A stretch of DNA of 64,000 bases from Antitrichia curtipendula (taxonomy: Eukaryota; Streptophyta; Bryopsida; Hypnales; Leucodontaceae): NCBI GenBank assembly GCA_951230915.1, contig OX579635.1, forward strand, positions 17,546,001 to 17,610,000, read 5' to 3'. The translations under genes and the position numbers were made by a program. Of this stretch, positions 48,822 through 61,100 are shown one piece after another. Below the pieces are notes generated by a model. That model was not told where the DNA came from. It made no database searches and saw nothing but the letters and a program-made list of their open reading frames with translations. The first letter of the stretch is position 1, and each line of letters opens with the position of its first letter.

Positions 48822-49055
48822 TAAGAGCAGCCCCATGGCAGCATGCCAAGGGACCCTGACACGCTCACTGCCCGAGCCTGGGCTGAAATAGTTCCCCACG
48901 GCAGGCGCGCCAAGCCTTTTTTTCTGACCGGCCACGCCAAAATTTGAGGATGCCACGGGCAACTGGCGCAGCTTGCGCGTGCCGCGCTATCAACTCTGAC
49001 TCCCATGTGCAACTGTTCAATGGGGCAGTGTCAACGTGATCCACTGTTGTCCGAA

Positions 49056-52000
49056 ATGTCTGGAAGGCGAGGAGGTGCGCATTCAAGGAGATCGAGGCAG
49101 AACAATTCTCCAGTGATTGGAGTAGGGGACGGAGGAGCGTGGTGTAGAAGCACGGGAGATATTGACGGCTTTGCTGAGAATTTTGGATTAGGGTTTCCGT
49201 ATGGGGTTGACGTAGCTGCAGACGTCGGGGGTTTGAGAGATTCGGTGGGTGATAGACCAATTTCCACGAGCGAACGAAGTAGAGGTCGGGGGAGGGGCCG
49301 CACCGGAGTTCATGCTGTAGTAGTTGCAGCCGCCGCCGATGTCGTGGAAGGAGCTCTGCAAGGTCGTGGTGGTCGATCCAGAGCACCGGTAGCTTTGAGA
49401 GGTTCTGGACGGCGCAGCGGAGGTGGGAGAGGCGAGGACTTCTTAGTCGTTCCAAGCGCCGCAGGAGCAGGTCGAGGAGCTTCTCTCGAATCCCAGGTGA
49501 GCGACAGCATTTCGGTGAAAGTTTTAGCGTAGTTTTTTTTTTTTTTTTTCTTTCTACTGCAGCAATGTTGAATGTCTGTGGTTCTAGTTCTCCGCATTAT
49601 TGATGATTAATCCATTATTATTGATGATCAATCCATTAGTACGCTTCAATGAATTAGCAAGCATTTCTGTTTTTCGTTTTAGGATTTAGGAAAAAGAAGA
49701 AGAGGTTGTCGTTACTTTTGTATTTCAGTTGCCTGTTTGTTGTTCCCGGAATTTCTGTGATGCTGCTGCTGCTTCTTTATTTTAGAAATGGATTCCATGG
49801 TGCTCAGGAGGAAAGCTTGGGCGCTCGCAGTGGAAGAGAAGGGCGAGGTAGGGGCAAAGGTAATGGTACTCAAGGCAGAAGGGCTAGAGAATTTGTAGAA
49901 TCCGATGCACAAGTAGATGGACAGCAGAGGGAGAAGGCAGGTAAAGGGAAGAATTTCAAAGCAGAAGAAGAAAGACAGTTAACAAGAAGTGTCCTAAGAA
50001 TTTCACAGGATCCAATAATTGGAAATGGGCAGAAGGGGACAGCTTTTTGGGAGCGTATATTTGAATACTTTGATGCACGGAGACCCTTTTCATTTAGGCC
50101 AGCTTGATCTCTAGAATCAAAGTGGGGATTAATCAAGCATGACGTTGCTAAATTTATTGGCGTCCTTCAGCAATGTTCTAACTTGAATGTTAGTGGCGCC
50201 AATGCAGTCGATGTACTTCACAAAGCCTTGGAACTGTATCGAGTGAAGAGTCCTAAGCATTCTGAATTTGCTTACTTGCACGTGTGGGAGCTAGTGAAGG
50301 ACATACCTCGTTGGAATTTAGGCTCTACCATCGAGAAAGCGAACGCTCCAGTCATGAAGCGCAAAGAGGTCTCCTCGGATTCAGATTGCTCCTTGCTGCA
50401 GCCGTCCATGGCTTCAGATGGCGGAGACCCTTCACCGGGCAGTGGCAGTTTAAATGGAGGAGGAGCTTCTGCGGACAGTGGCAGTAGAGATGGTGGAGGA
50501 GCTTCTGCGGCATGTGGGAGCAGAGTTCGGCCACACGGATCAAAACATGCAAAGGAGGAGAGGAGGATTTCGAACTTGCGGGAGAGTGCCGCCCTCAAAC
50601 AAGCGAATGCAACACAAGCCATTGCAGATGCAGCAGTGAAGAAAATACAAATTATGGAAGATGCTAATATGATTCTCCTTATGACACATTCTGCCAATGG
50701 CGTCATCTCAGATTGTGCGACTCGATATTTGAAGCTGCGGCAGGAGGAGGAACTTCAGAAATTAGAAGACCGCTTGGCACAAGCGAATGCTGTGAGATCT
50801 AATGTGCAGGATCATGGTCCACCAGTTCCGGTTGAAACAAATGAACACCTGCGCATGAGAGTGGATGCGGCAATGAATAGACCCCGCCGAAGGTAGCAGC
50901 AGCGTTCGCCATGGCACCTTCACGAAGACCCAACGGAAGCTATTGCGACTGAAAATGTAGGAGCTACTCCACTTCGGGTACCTGCTAGAACTAATTTGTA
51001 TGCGCAGGGGGGCGGAGAAAACTCTGCCGGTGAAGAGGCTGCCGGCCATGAAGAAATGTACACTGCAGACGAATTTCAAAGAAGGCAGCATACTAGCGGC
51101 AACTTCATGTCGCCAGCCTCTACGAATACTTCAGGTAACCATCGTTCTAGCACAGGATGCCTCCTGACTCTGTCATCTCAGATTTGCTATGGAAATAAAA
51201 TTTGATTTTCACATTTGCTTCTTCGTTGCTCTGGACTTGGAGGAAAGGTGCTTAGATTTCTCTTGTATTTGCAAAAAGGTGCTCTTCAGATTTTGTTCAA
51301 TGTTCCTCACATTTTTCTCCATTTTTCAGGAAGAATCAACTTAGACTTGGACGAAGACTTACAGGAAGGCCACCTCCAAACTCCGAACGCTGAGAATGAG
51401 GAGGAAGACTGGTATGCACATGCTGAAGAAGGTGGGAGCCAGGCCGTCCAAGGAGGAAGCAACGACTGGATTCCTGAAACAGAAGAAGAAGACGGAGATG
51501 GCCACGACAATTACTTTCCAAGCTCTGGACAGTGCGGTGAGGAGGAAGGTCAAGACTTCGCAGAAGTTGAAGCTGGAGTTGATGAAGATGCAGCAGTCGG
51601 TGGTTTTGACGACCATGACGTCCAGGGCTTGGAGGAGGTTCTTGTTTCCACAGGTAAGCTCTTTTTCCCTCTCCTTTTCCCTCTCCAGCTACTTTGCTTC
51701 TTTTATGCATTGTTAATGTTATCTTTCTTTGATGTTGTTGTCCAGTAATGTTCAAATTTTTAATAATGATAATTTCAACTGCTTTGCTTGTCACGAAGAC
51801 TACAGCGGAGGAAACACTTTTGAAGGAGCCCAGCGAGAACTGAGGCGCTCAATATTTCCCATTCCACCGCACAGGTATTTTCACAATTCTACTCCTTTCA
51901 ATTTTGAATGAAGTCTTACATTTGCTTTGACAGGGAGATAATTTCTTTGCACTAGTGATGGCATGTACATTAGAGGTTTCAATAACATGGACTGAGCACA

Positions 52001-52444
52001 GATAAAAAAAAAGGAAGCTCTTCAGTTCGTTTTTTAACACCAAACATACTGTTAGATCATTAGTACAACCGTGATTCTTGAATTATGCTTCTCTGTAGAC
52101 TCAAATTATACCTGCTTGATTGGTGAATGGCCTTGTACAGGATCGGCCAGATGTATGAGTACCAGCAGCATGGCCAGCAGTCCATTCCTCCTTCGCAGCT
52201 CCCTTTGCATTTTACATCCTCCCTTCGAAGTCTTGCTGCCCATCCCAGTAGCAGCTCGCTTGACTTCGAGCTAGGCCGGCAGAGCTTCATGCCTCGATAC
52301 AAAGATCCAGCCGAAACCAGCAGCAGTAGGAGGTCACTCAGGCTAGAATCTGAAGCACAAAACGCAGCAGTAGACCTTGACACTTATGATAGCACAGAAG
52401 AAGGAATAGGTAGTGGAAATAGAAGTTTGGATTTGAATGCTTAG
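49056..52444 (+). pseudogene. Harbinger ORF1: Myb/SANT-like DNA-binding accessory protein
   Basis: Exons by hand: 49056-49496, 49808-51134, 51330-51653, 51799-51874 and 52141-52444, phases consistent, about 823 codons. Residues ~195-270 form a trihelix/Myb-like region (KAEEERQLTRSVLRI, then WERIFEYFD, then SLESKWGLIKHDVAKFIG) followed by AYLHVWELVKDIPRW, as in plant Harbinger ORF1 proteins that bind element ends and assist the transposase in the nucleus. An N-terminal Arg/Gly-rich exon, a glycine/serine repeat block (about 50440-50520), a coiled coil and a very acidic fourth fifth follow; these extend it well beyond the usual ORF1 length. Stops at 50105 (TGA, between RPA and SLESKW) and 50894 (TAG before QQRS) disrupt it and fit CGA and CAG by C-to-T. 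Confidence 0.75.
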
Positions 52445-52471
52445 TTCTATTTACAATGATTATGTAGAACA

Positions 52472-53764
52472 TTATGAATTAGAAGCACTGGCTCCTTTAA
52501 GTGCCCACAAGTGTTCTATAAGATCACCTCGAAGACTATAATGTGTGTCCTCATTCTCAATTTGTACAGTACCCATAACGAAGTCCTCAAAAGAAAGATT
52601 TCGATGCATGGGGACAACTCTATCCAAATCAAAAGGAAAATCTAATCCTGCATCTTCCTCATCATCGAGAATCATATTATGCAAGATACAACATGCAAAC
52701 ATGATGTCTGCGATGCAATCTAGACTCCATTGCCGGTAGGTTTTTTTTATAATGGCAAAACGCGCCTGCAGCACACCAAAGCATCTTTCGACATCCTTGC
52801 GAGCAGCCTCTTGCTGCTGATCGAAGTGCCTCTGTTTAGCATCATCAGGTGCATGAATTGTTTGCACAAAACACGATCACGGGGGGTATATCCCATCTGC
52901 AAGCAAGTAATAACGATTGTACAACATACCGTTCACAACAAAGTCCATGCCACGGGCTTCGCTTGTCAGCATATTGTGTACCAATGGGCTCCGATCAAGA
53001 ACATTAATATCATTGTTTGCCCCAGGCAAACCAAAAAACACGTGCCATATATGCAATCCCTTGTCAGCTATGGCTTCTAGTATGATGGATCTATCTCCAT
53101 CTTTGTTTCCATAATCACCCTGCCAAGCAACTGGACAATTCTTCCAAGTGTAGTATATGCAGTCAATAGGGGCAAACATTCCAGGCCAGCCTCGCTCAGC
53201 ATTAATGGCCAACTGCTTCTGAAAGTCAGCTCTTGTCGGTTGTCTCAAGTGTTCATCACCAAACTCTGCACGAACTGCAATACAGAAACGCTTCATGGCT
53301 TCCATGGCGGTGGATTCAGCAATACGACAGTACTCATCAGTTGCATCAGCTGAAACCCCATATGCCAGCATTCGCAATGCAGCGGTACACTTCTGAATAG
53401 AAGAAAGCCCTACTTTCCCAAGAGCATCTGGCTTTTGCAAAAAGTAACTATCTCTAGCACAAACTCTGGTCATAATGTATAAAAACAATGGCCTGCGCAT
53501 GCGAAAACGACGGCGGAAATGGCCTGGCCCATAAACGGGATTCTCTGAAAAATAGTCACCAAACATCCTCTCATGACCTTCAGCTCTCTCTCTTTCTAAA
53601 TTCCCTTGTCGTCCTGGCCTTGAGCCTCTAGCTGCTTCTACCTCAGATTCAACAACATCATAAGGAACAGGATTTAGAATACTATGGAAGATGTCATCTT
53701 CATCTTCATCATCTGTACGCATCATTTCTATATGGGCTGATAATCTCTCTCTCCAGGCTTCCAT
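52472..53764 (-). pseudogene. PIF/Harbinger DDE transposase with one in-frame stop
   Basis: A DDE_Tnp_4-type nuclease that cuts at the element's ends. From the ATG at 53764 (MEAWRERLSAHIEMM; a CAG acceptor-like site lies upstream, so a further 5' exon is possible) it reads 430 codons. Visible are MFAPIDCIYYTWKNCPVAW (first Asp), HVFFGLPGANNDINVL, LLADGIYPP (second Asp) and ARKDVERCFGVLQARFAI (Glu). A single TGA at 52877-52879 replaces the tryptophan usual after the YPP motif (TGG to TGA). Everything after it stays in frame to the natural stop at 52472, so the copy would be complete but for one base. Confidence 0.88.
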
Positions 53765-54138
53765 TTCTACTAGCACAAATGGCAAACTCTTCAAATCCTG
53801 AAAATTAACCACTCAACTTTCGAACCACTCTGAATTCAAGCAATAAGAGCAAATGACCTTGTTGTCCTGGAAGCAAAGCAATGGCAAACAAAGAAGGTCG
53901 AGGAGTTTGAAAAAGGAAGGGGCCATGAGGAAGGAGGGGCCTCAATCAAACCCCTGCCTGACGAAGCGCGTGGGTTCAGGCGCAGGTGGCAGGCTTTTTT
54001 GGGGGGCCATGCCCTGCCGCTTGCTTGGCATGGCCTTCTGGCGCGCCTGCCGTGGGGTAGCGCCGGCGCAGGCACGCGGGCCTGGCCCCAGGCCACGCCA
54101 CATCCCCACATGGCGCGGCCACCGTGGGGATGCTCTAA

Positions 54139-55182
54139 CTCCATTAACCTTCGACCTTTAACTTTCACCGTAATGAAATAATGAAAAAATTAAATAACAT
54201 CATCATTAGGTCGGCGGCGTTCTAAATCAGCCTTATTTAGCCCATTGTCAGTCGCTGGTACCAAAACATCAACCCGGGTATGAACGATTTGAACACCTAA
54301 CGGTCGGGGCACTCCACTGCTGGACTCTCCGGCTGGCGCTCACTCATTCGCGCTCTTCGTGCGCGTTTGAATGTCAGTTCAGCGATCGCACTTCCACCGC
54401 GCGGGATGCAGAATTTCGAACGCCCGGTGCGTTGATCGCACCTCAGATACTGTGCAATAATGTGACCAACTTCCTCGGGAGAATTCGCTGCATATTTTGC
54501 TGCGTTTGTCCGTTCATTTTTCGCTGCATTTGCCAGCTATACTCGCATTTTTTTTCTCTGAGAGTTCGGTTAGCTAGATCGTGTCGAGTTTCGGAAGAAT
54601 TCGATTATTCTTCCGAAGATTTCGTTTCCTCTTCTAGTCTCAGGAATTCATTTCGTGTCTCTTCGTAGATTTTAAGAAATTTTGAAATCTTGACGGAGAT
54701 TTCGAGCTATTTCTTGGAACTTACGGCTGTTTCGACCGAGGCTTTGATGGTATTGTCCTGGTCCTGCATCGCGTCGTTTTGATCGTTCTAGTCGTTGACG
54801 ATTCCGTGCGGATGTTGAGTAACTGTATTTTGATGATGCATTGGCATTCTCAGAGATAGGAATGTTCATTGACTGTTGAAGTTGCGTGCGCGTTATTAAG
54901 TGTGTAGCATGTAGGGACTGCAGCATTGCTTGCGTAAGGCCCCGAGGACAGAAAAAATTTATTTCTTCTGTGTAGATTCGAGAATTGATTTTATTATGGC
55001 TCATAGATGAGAACAAGATTTTAAATATTTTGAGGAAACATTACTAATGGGAGTAAACTAGTGAAGGCTTTGATGGTATCTAAATCGTCCTGTCCGACCA
55101 TAGCGTCGTTGAGCTAGTCGCTGTAGTTGTGTAAGTATTGCAGTTTTCAGTCGTGTGCGAGCGAACAGCGCTAGAGGGAGCG
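54139..55182 (+). promoter_or_regulatory. Upstream region of the kinesin gene
   Basis: Just over 1 kb between the Harbinger element and the kinesin start. It is GC-richer than flanking DNA around 54240-54440, with no gene. It presumably holds the promoter and 5' untranslated region; I cannot point to a clear TATA box. Confidence 0.4.
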
Positions 55183-58100
55183 ATGAAAGGGAACGGAGGC
55201 CGATCGAAGGTGCGAGAGGCCGAAAGGGATCCCTTCGGTCTCGGTCTACGACAGAAGGCCTCCCCCGTTCTGGAGGCACCGAAACGCCGAGGTCGCAACA
55301 ACGCGGAAAATGTGGCCCCGGACGGCGTCACGAATGTGAGTATCTTCCCGAACACAAATTGATGATTTACGAAATTGTCGCCTCTCAAAACATCTATTTT
55401 TATACCAGGCCTGAAGGAGAGACAACCCTCTTGCTCTCTCAAAATACACTCTGGAATTCCACATTCCCTGTGCATCCTCAGAATCTGTCATCATCTGATT
55501 GGGGATCCTCCATTTAGCAACTTGTGAATGGGCATGAGAGGGCCTCTCGGGGCCTATTTGTACTCTTAAGGCAGTGTCTTTAGAGAGGTCTGAATGTGGA
55601 AATTGCACTGAGATGTGAACTCACTCTTTGCTTCCGATGCGTTTTCACCACATCCGCATACAATACGAATCATCTTGTCTCTCCAATCGGAAGGGCCATC
55701 TTCTTCCTGTATCTAGCGATTGTAATTGTTGCCATTCACTTTTGACCTGGACTGAATTTCAAATCCATGACTATGTGGCCTTGGAGCAAGTCATCATTTT
55801 CGACCTTCCGAGATTCAGTGCTTCTTAGGCCTTCGGTAACTTCATATTTAAGTACTGGAGTTCACGGATCACTTACATTTGCCTCTTTCCTTTTTTTGAA
55901 GATCGTGGATGCCCAATCACTTGCCCCCGGGAGCAAAACTGCTTGGGCAGGGAAAGGGACGAAAACTCCAGTCAAAGACGTGATTGCACCCAGCAATCCT
56001 GCCCCGATGGCCAGGCTTCCCAGGCCATCACTTGCTCGTAATCTGCAGCCTTCCAGTGAGACGCAGGAGGCCGGCCCACAGGTTCAAGGACAGGACCACG
56101 GTATTGATTCGAAAAGGAAGCTCAGTATGGATGTCCCAGCAGCAGGAGTGACTGAGGTGGTCACAAGTCCTCCATCTGTGGATCCATCGGACAGTGGAGT
56201 TAAGGTGAGAAGCTTTCAGGGAGGTACTGTATCCAGGACGAATAGGTTCGAAATGTTGAATACAATTGATCGTTGAATACAATAGATCGGTAAGCTTGCT
56301 CTGCATTTAGACTTCTGCGAGTCTGCAGTTCGAATTTAGGCATTCCTCTAGATATATCTTCTGACTTGTATTACCGCTTCTTTCAGGTGATCGTGAGAGT
56401 ACGTCCTCTGAATCGAAAGGAGGCATCTGAAGAGGCTACAATTGTGGTCCAAAAACTATCCATCGACTCTCTGTCCCTCGGAGAACAGCAGTTCACATTC
56501 GATTCCGTGGCAGGAGAAACAGAGTCTCAGGTGAGTCGTCCTATTCGTTGGACGAATTGCTTCGACGTATTCGTTGCTTCCACCTTCCTTTCAGCCAAGC
56601 GCTTTTTTTCAGTTTCATGTGAATAGATATTTGATGCGTTGGATTGTCCCTTTCAGCAAGTTGTTTTCGAAATGGTGGGTCGCCCCATGGTGGAGAATTG
56701 TCTTGCGGGATTCAACAGCTCCATATTTGCCTACGGCCAGGTGCTCTCCTTGGCATACCTGGATTGTAACTTCTGCTCTGTAATCCGTCTTCCACGAATT
56801 CTACTTGATGATGACCTACTCCCTCAACTATTTTCATTTCGGAAAAGAAGTTCTCAATCTCGTCCGTTTTGACTGGACTATACTTACTCTCTTCCTCTCC
56901 CTGCAAGACAGACCGGAAGTGGCAAAACACATACCATGTGGGGTCTTCTTCCCAGTCCCGGCACGGAAGCCACGCTAACCGAGGAGCGCGGTATCACTCC
57001 ACGTGTCTTCGAGCAACTTTTTGAACGCATCCGGCAGGTTTGTTTGCATTTAAGTCTTTTCTTGAGACCCGGCATTGCTCCCCGGCATAGGAGCCGCTGA
57101 TGGAACCCGAGCACGGATACTTCTTATTGCACACCTTGTAATTGTTGAACATTCAAACGCGTACGTCAATGCCTTGATCAATAGTTACAATGTCTTGCAA
57201 TTTTCGTGATGTCCTATGGGTACCATTTCTTTGATCTTGCTTGTTTTCACCGTCGTAGCCTAGCGTCGCCTTATTCGTCGGACGAATGCTCTTTTTGTTT
57301 ATACAGGAAGAGAGAAACAACGTGGAGAAGCAGCTGCGATATCAATGCCGCTGTTCCTTTCTGGAGGTACTGATGTGCAAGTGCGAATTGATATTGGCAA
57401 TCCATGCGCCAATTGATGCAGTTACTGGACGACCGAACGTTTTTCTCCCTGCGCTGATCCTCTCTGTCTTTTGTTTTGTGTCAGATATACAACGAACAAA
57501 TTACCGACCTGCTGGAGCCTTCTCAAAAGAGTCTCATGGTTCGTTCTTCTACCGTCTGTTCCATTTCCTCCTGAATTTCTAGACGCCTTGGCACGGCCGT
57601 ATGAATGATCTGACCACGAACTGCTTGAACAGATCAGGGAAGACACCAAGACGGGTGTGTACGTCGAAGGATTGACGGAGGAGTATGTGTCTAACATGGA
57701 TGATGTCATCAGCCTTCTCGTTCGGGTACGTTCTCGATCTCCTTCGTTCTCCTTGTGTTCCTGCCCGAGGTTTCCACTTCTACCGGAATGCTCAGTACTC
57801 ATTTCTTCCTTCCGTTTCTCCGTCTAACTCGCAGCGTCCTACGTTTAGGAATTGCACCCTCTCCAACGAGAGCCCATGAGAATGGCCAGCTTCTTATTTT
57901 CCTGTGCGTCCTTGGTGTTATGCATGTACAGGGCTCGGCTAATAGAAGAGTTGGCTCTACCGCTATGAACAACGAGAGCTCGAGATCGCACAGCGTGTTC
58001 ACTTTTGTGATCGAGTCTCGCTCCAAGGTATTTGAATTGTTTCGATCTTTGATTCCCACCCAAATCTGCATGCGCATTCAGAGAATGTTTCCTATTCCGA

Positions 58101-61100
58101 AGATGCCATGCATTGAGAACCACTTGTAATGGAATGAGGAATCGTTTGATCCTTGCTGCTCCCGCTTCTTTCCTCTCTCTCTTTCGATGTTCGATGCCAA
58201 GATTGATATTTACATGTATTTTCAAAAACGTGCAGAGTGTTTCGGAGGGCGTGAGCAGTGTCCGAACGAGTAGGATGAATCTGGTGGACTTGGCGGGCTC
58301 TGAAAGACAGAAGCAGACAGGAGCCGCCGGAGATCGTCTGAAGGAGGCTGGCAACATCAATAAATCCTTATCCCAACTTGGGTGAGTGCCATAAAAAGTG
58401 TAGAACTCATTCCAAATCACTGACCAGTTGGTTTTGTTCATGTATGAAATATACGCTTCAGACTCGTTGCGTGCGAGAACTTGCAACGGCGTAACACGCC
58501 AGGAGTTGATTGCCTTTCATCTGACGATGCTGTTCTACTGTGACCAGGAACGTGATCAACATTTTGGCGGAAGTGGCCGGGACCGGGAAGCATCGTCATA
58601 TCCCTTACCGGAGTTCTCGTCTTACTTTCCTCCTCCAAGAGTCTCTCGGAGGAAACGCCAAGCTTGCGATGATATGTGCTATCTCTCCAGCCAGCAGGTG
58701 TGTGAAGATCTCCGTCGTTGTATGTGTTGGATTAGGATGTGTGTGGGCAGTAGAGTTTCTGACAACGATGTCGTGGTTTTCAATCACAGCTGCCGGACTG
58801 AGACACTGAGCACTTTACGATTCGCTCAGAGAGCCAAAGCCATCCAGAACAAAGCGGTCGTGAATGAGGAAACTGGTAATGATGTTAATCTTTTGCGCGA
58901 ACAGATTCGTCAGCTCAAGGTACGCGTGGAGTTGAATGTAGACAAATTTCTTTCTTCCTTGCTTTTAATTAGGCTTTTCCGTAGCATTAAGTGGAAGGTT
59001 ATTGTAGCAAGTTGTCCTAAGAGCACTTTTCTCGAAGCATTCAGTAAATTTTAATTTTCGGATTCATGTTCTCCACGAATAGTACGGAAATCAGCCATGA
59101 AGTTTTCAACTCAGCTGTCCTGTGTGCCTCCTCTGACACATGGAGGTGTTTACACATTGATTCACTTATCTGTGTGTCTTCAGGATGAGCTAATGAGAAT
59201 GAAGGAGAACAGTAGCCAGGTGGAAGGTTCCGCTGTAGGGCTTTCTAGTGGATGGAATGCCCGCCGGAGCTACAACCTCCTCCGGCTCAGTTTGGGTCAA
59301 CCCATGACGATGGGTCCTTGCGAAATGAAAGAAATCGAAGAGGAGCTTGAACAGGAAATGGATGACGACGATATCACAGCCGAGGATTCTTCTGCCAAGT
59401 GTGTTCCGCTGGTTGATGTGGAGACCCAAGAGCTTATGCCGAAGAACGATATCAACATTGCCGAATCGAAGGAGTGTCAGAGCAATCCTGAGGCAACCTC
59501 TGCAGCGAGAAATGGTGTTGTGCATGAAGTTTTACCGAATGATTTTACTGAGCCAGAACTGCCACAACTGACCTTAAGTCTCATTGCCCCTATTATAAGT
59601 GTATCCCCAAGGGTAAAAGAGGGCAGGAGGGAAGAGTTCGGTGTTGATATATCTTTTGGCTTGCCAAAGTCACCACTGGGCTTGCGTAACAGCAAGGCTT
59701 TTGCATCCTCCACGGAGCAGCTGGCTGCCAGTCTCACGCGTGGCAGTGAAATCCTTGATAATCCAGCCCGACATTCATTATCGGCTAGAAGGTAAAGCAT
59801 TAAAGCGTGCTGTTCTTCATGAGGGTCAAGAATAATGCAATTTGGTCTGCATTGTATTATGCAATTTATAGCTATATATCTCTTATTCCTTGGTTCGCGT
59901 TCCTATGGTGACTTCAATATTACTAATAGTGATTGTCTCAGGTTCTCGGGGGCACGGTTTTCTTTCCAGAATGGGGAGTATCCAAGTTCCCCAAAGTGTG
60001 AATCACCCGTGCTTACAAGACTGAACAGCTTCGCCACTACGCGTTTGTCACTGGGAACCGGTGAGCCCGTGCGCCCTGAAAATGAAAGTACTACACTGAC
60101 AACACATGCAACTCTAACAGGATTGCTCCCAGCAGGACAGCTTTCTCCTCTCCCTGAAGTCACACATGAAGACTGGAAAGTTGTGCCTTGTACCCCACCC
60201 GCTCAATTACAGCATCCTCAGGTACACGTCTTTCCTCGATACTTTGAACGCCTTGATAAGTATTCTCTTCTTCAAGAATGACTTTATTACACGTGAGCAC
60301 GTTGGATAGCTTGATCCTTGGGGATTGCTCGAGTACCTTCGCAGAACTGAATACGTGAATTTATGGTCTCGTTAAATCTTGGATCACATTGTTATTTGAT
60401 GGGATCCACGTAGGGCCTCGTCGCATTTGTTTAGGCTCGTGTGATTACCATCTGAGGTAAATATGTAACCTCTGTGTATGCAGGGTGCGGATGTGCTCTT
60501 GGTAGAAGCTTTGAGAAGGGAAAAGGCTGCTGAAGAGACTATTCAGCAACAAGCTGCCGATCTTGAGCAGCTCAGCCGCCTGGTACAATTTTTATATTTG
60601 TCATTACTTATTGTGCAGTTCGATTCAACTAGATTTCCAGTGAAAGTGTCGTTGGCATTCAGAGCAAGGAGATTTAGTGTAGGAGCTTTTGAGGATTCTA
60701 GTGAGAATGCGATCCTCAGAACTTTGCAGCGAGAAGAGGATGACATTCTGATAATCGCGGATATGATGCTTAGGTGCGGCAATACAAGCTTGAGAGGGAG
60801 TATAATGCTGCCATACATCAAAGCCGGGAAGAAAAGATTACGCGGTTGGAGAGTTTCATGGATGGTGTCCTTTCTCCAGATGATTTTTACAGTGATGAAT
60901 TAGCATCCCTGAAGCTTGAACACAAGGTACGTGATATTGCAGTTTCGGCGTTGTCAGAGCAATGCCTGTATCGTACATCTTTTGATATTATTCAGAGATT
61001 TGGTAGACTGTGAAGAGGACTTGTTTGGTGAATAATCCAGTTTCTTTCTCTTTTATCAGTCCTAGACTCTCTGATTTAAGCGATTCTCAGTATGAACATG

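Larger units (their letters stand above)
48825..54135. mobile_element. Nearly complete PIF/Harbinger element (5.3 kb)
   Basis: TAA flanks both ends (48822-48824 and 54136-54138). The ends read inward GAGCAGCCCCATGGCAGC and GAGCATCCCCACGGTGGC (14 of 18 matching), with a longer shared subterminal block CCCCACGGCAGGCGCGCCA (from about 48894, and inverted near 54040-54059). It carries both proteins typical of the superfamily in convergent orientation: Myb-like ORF1 (49056-52444, plus) and DDE transposase (53764-52472, minus), whose stop codons are less than 30 bp apart. Three in-frame stops make the copy inactive, but sequence and splice sites are otherwise well kept, so it is fairly young. Confidence 0.85.

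Noticed and set aside
48865..49597. Long minus-strand frames opposite Harbinger ORF1 exon 1
   Set aside because: They mirror the GC-rich, Arg/Gly-coding exon on the plus strand, which has a good donor and fits the following exons in phase.
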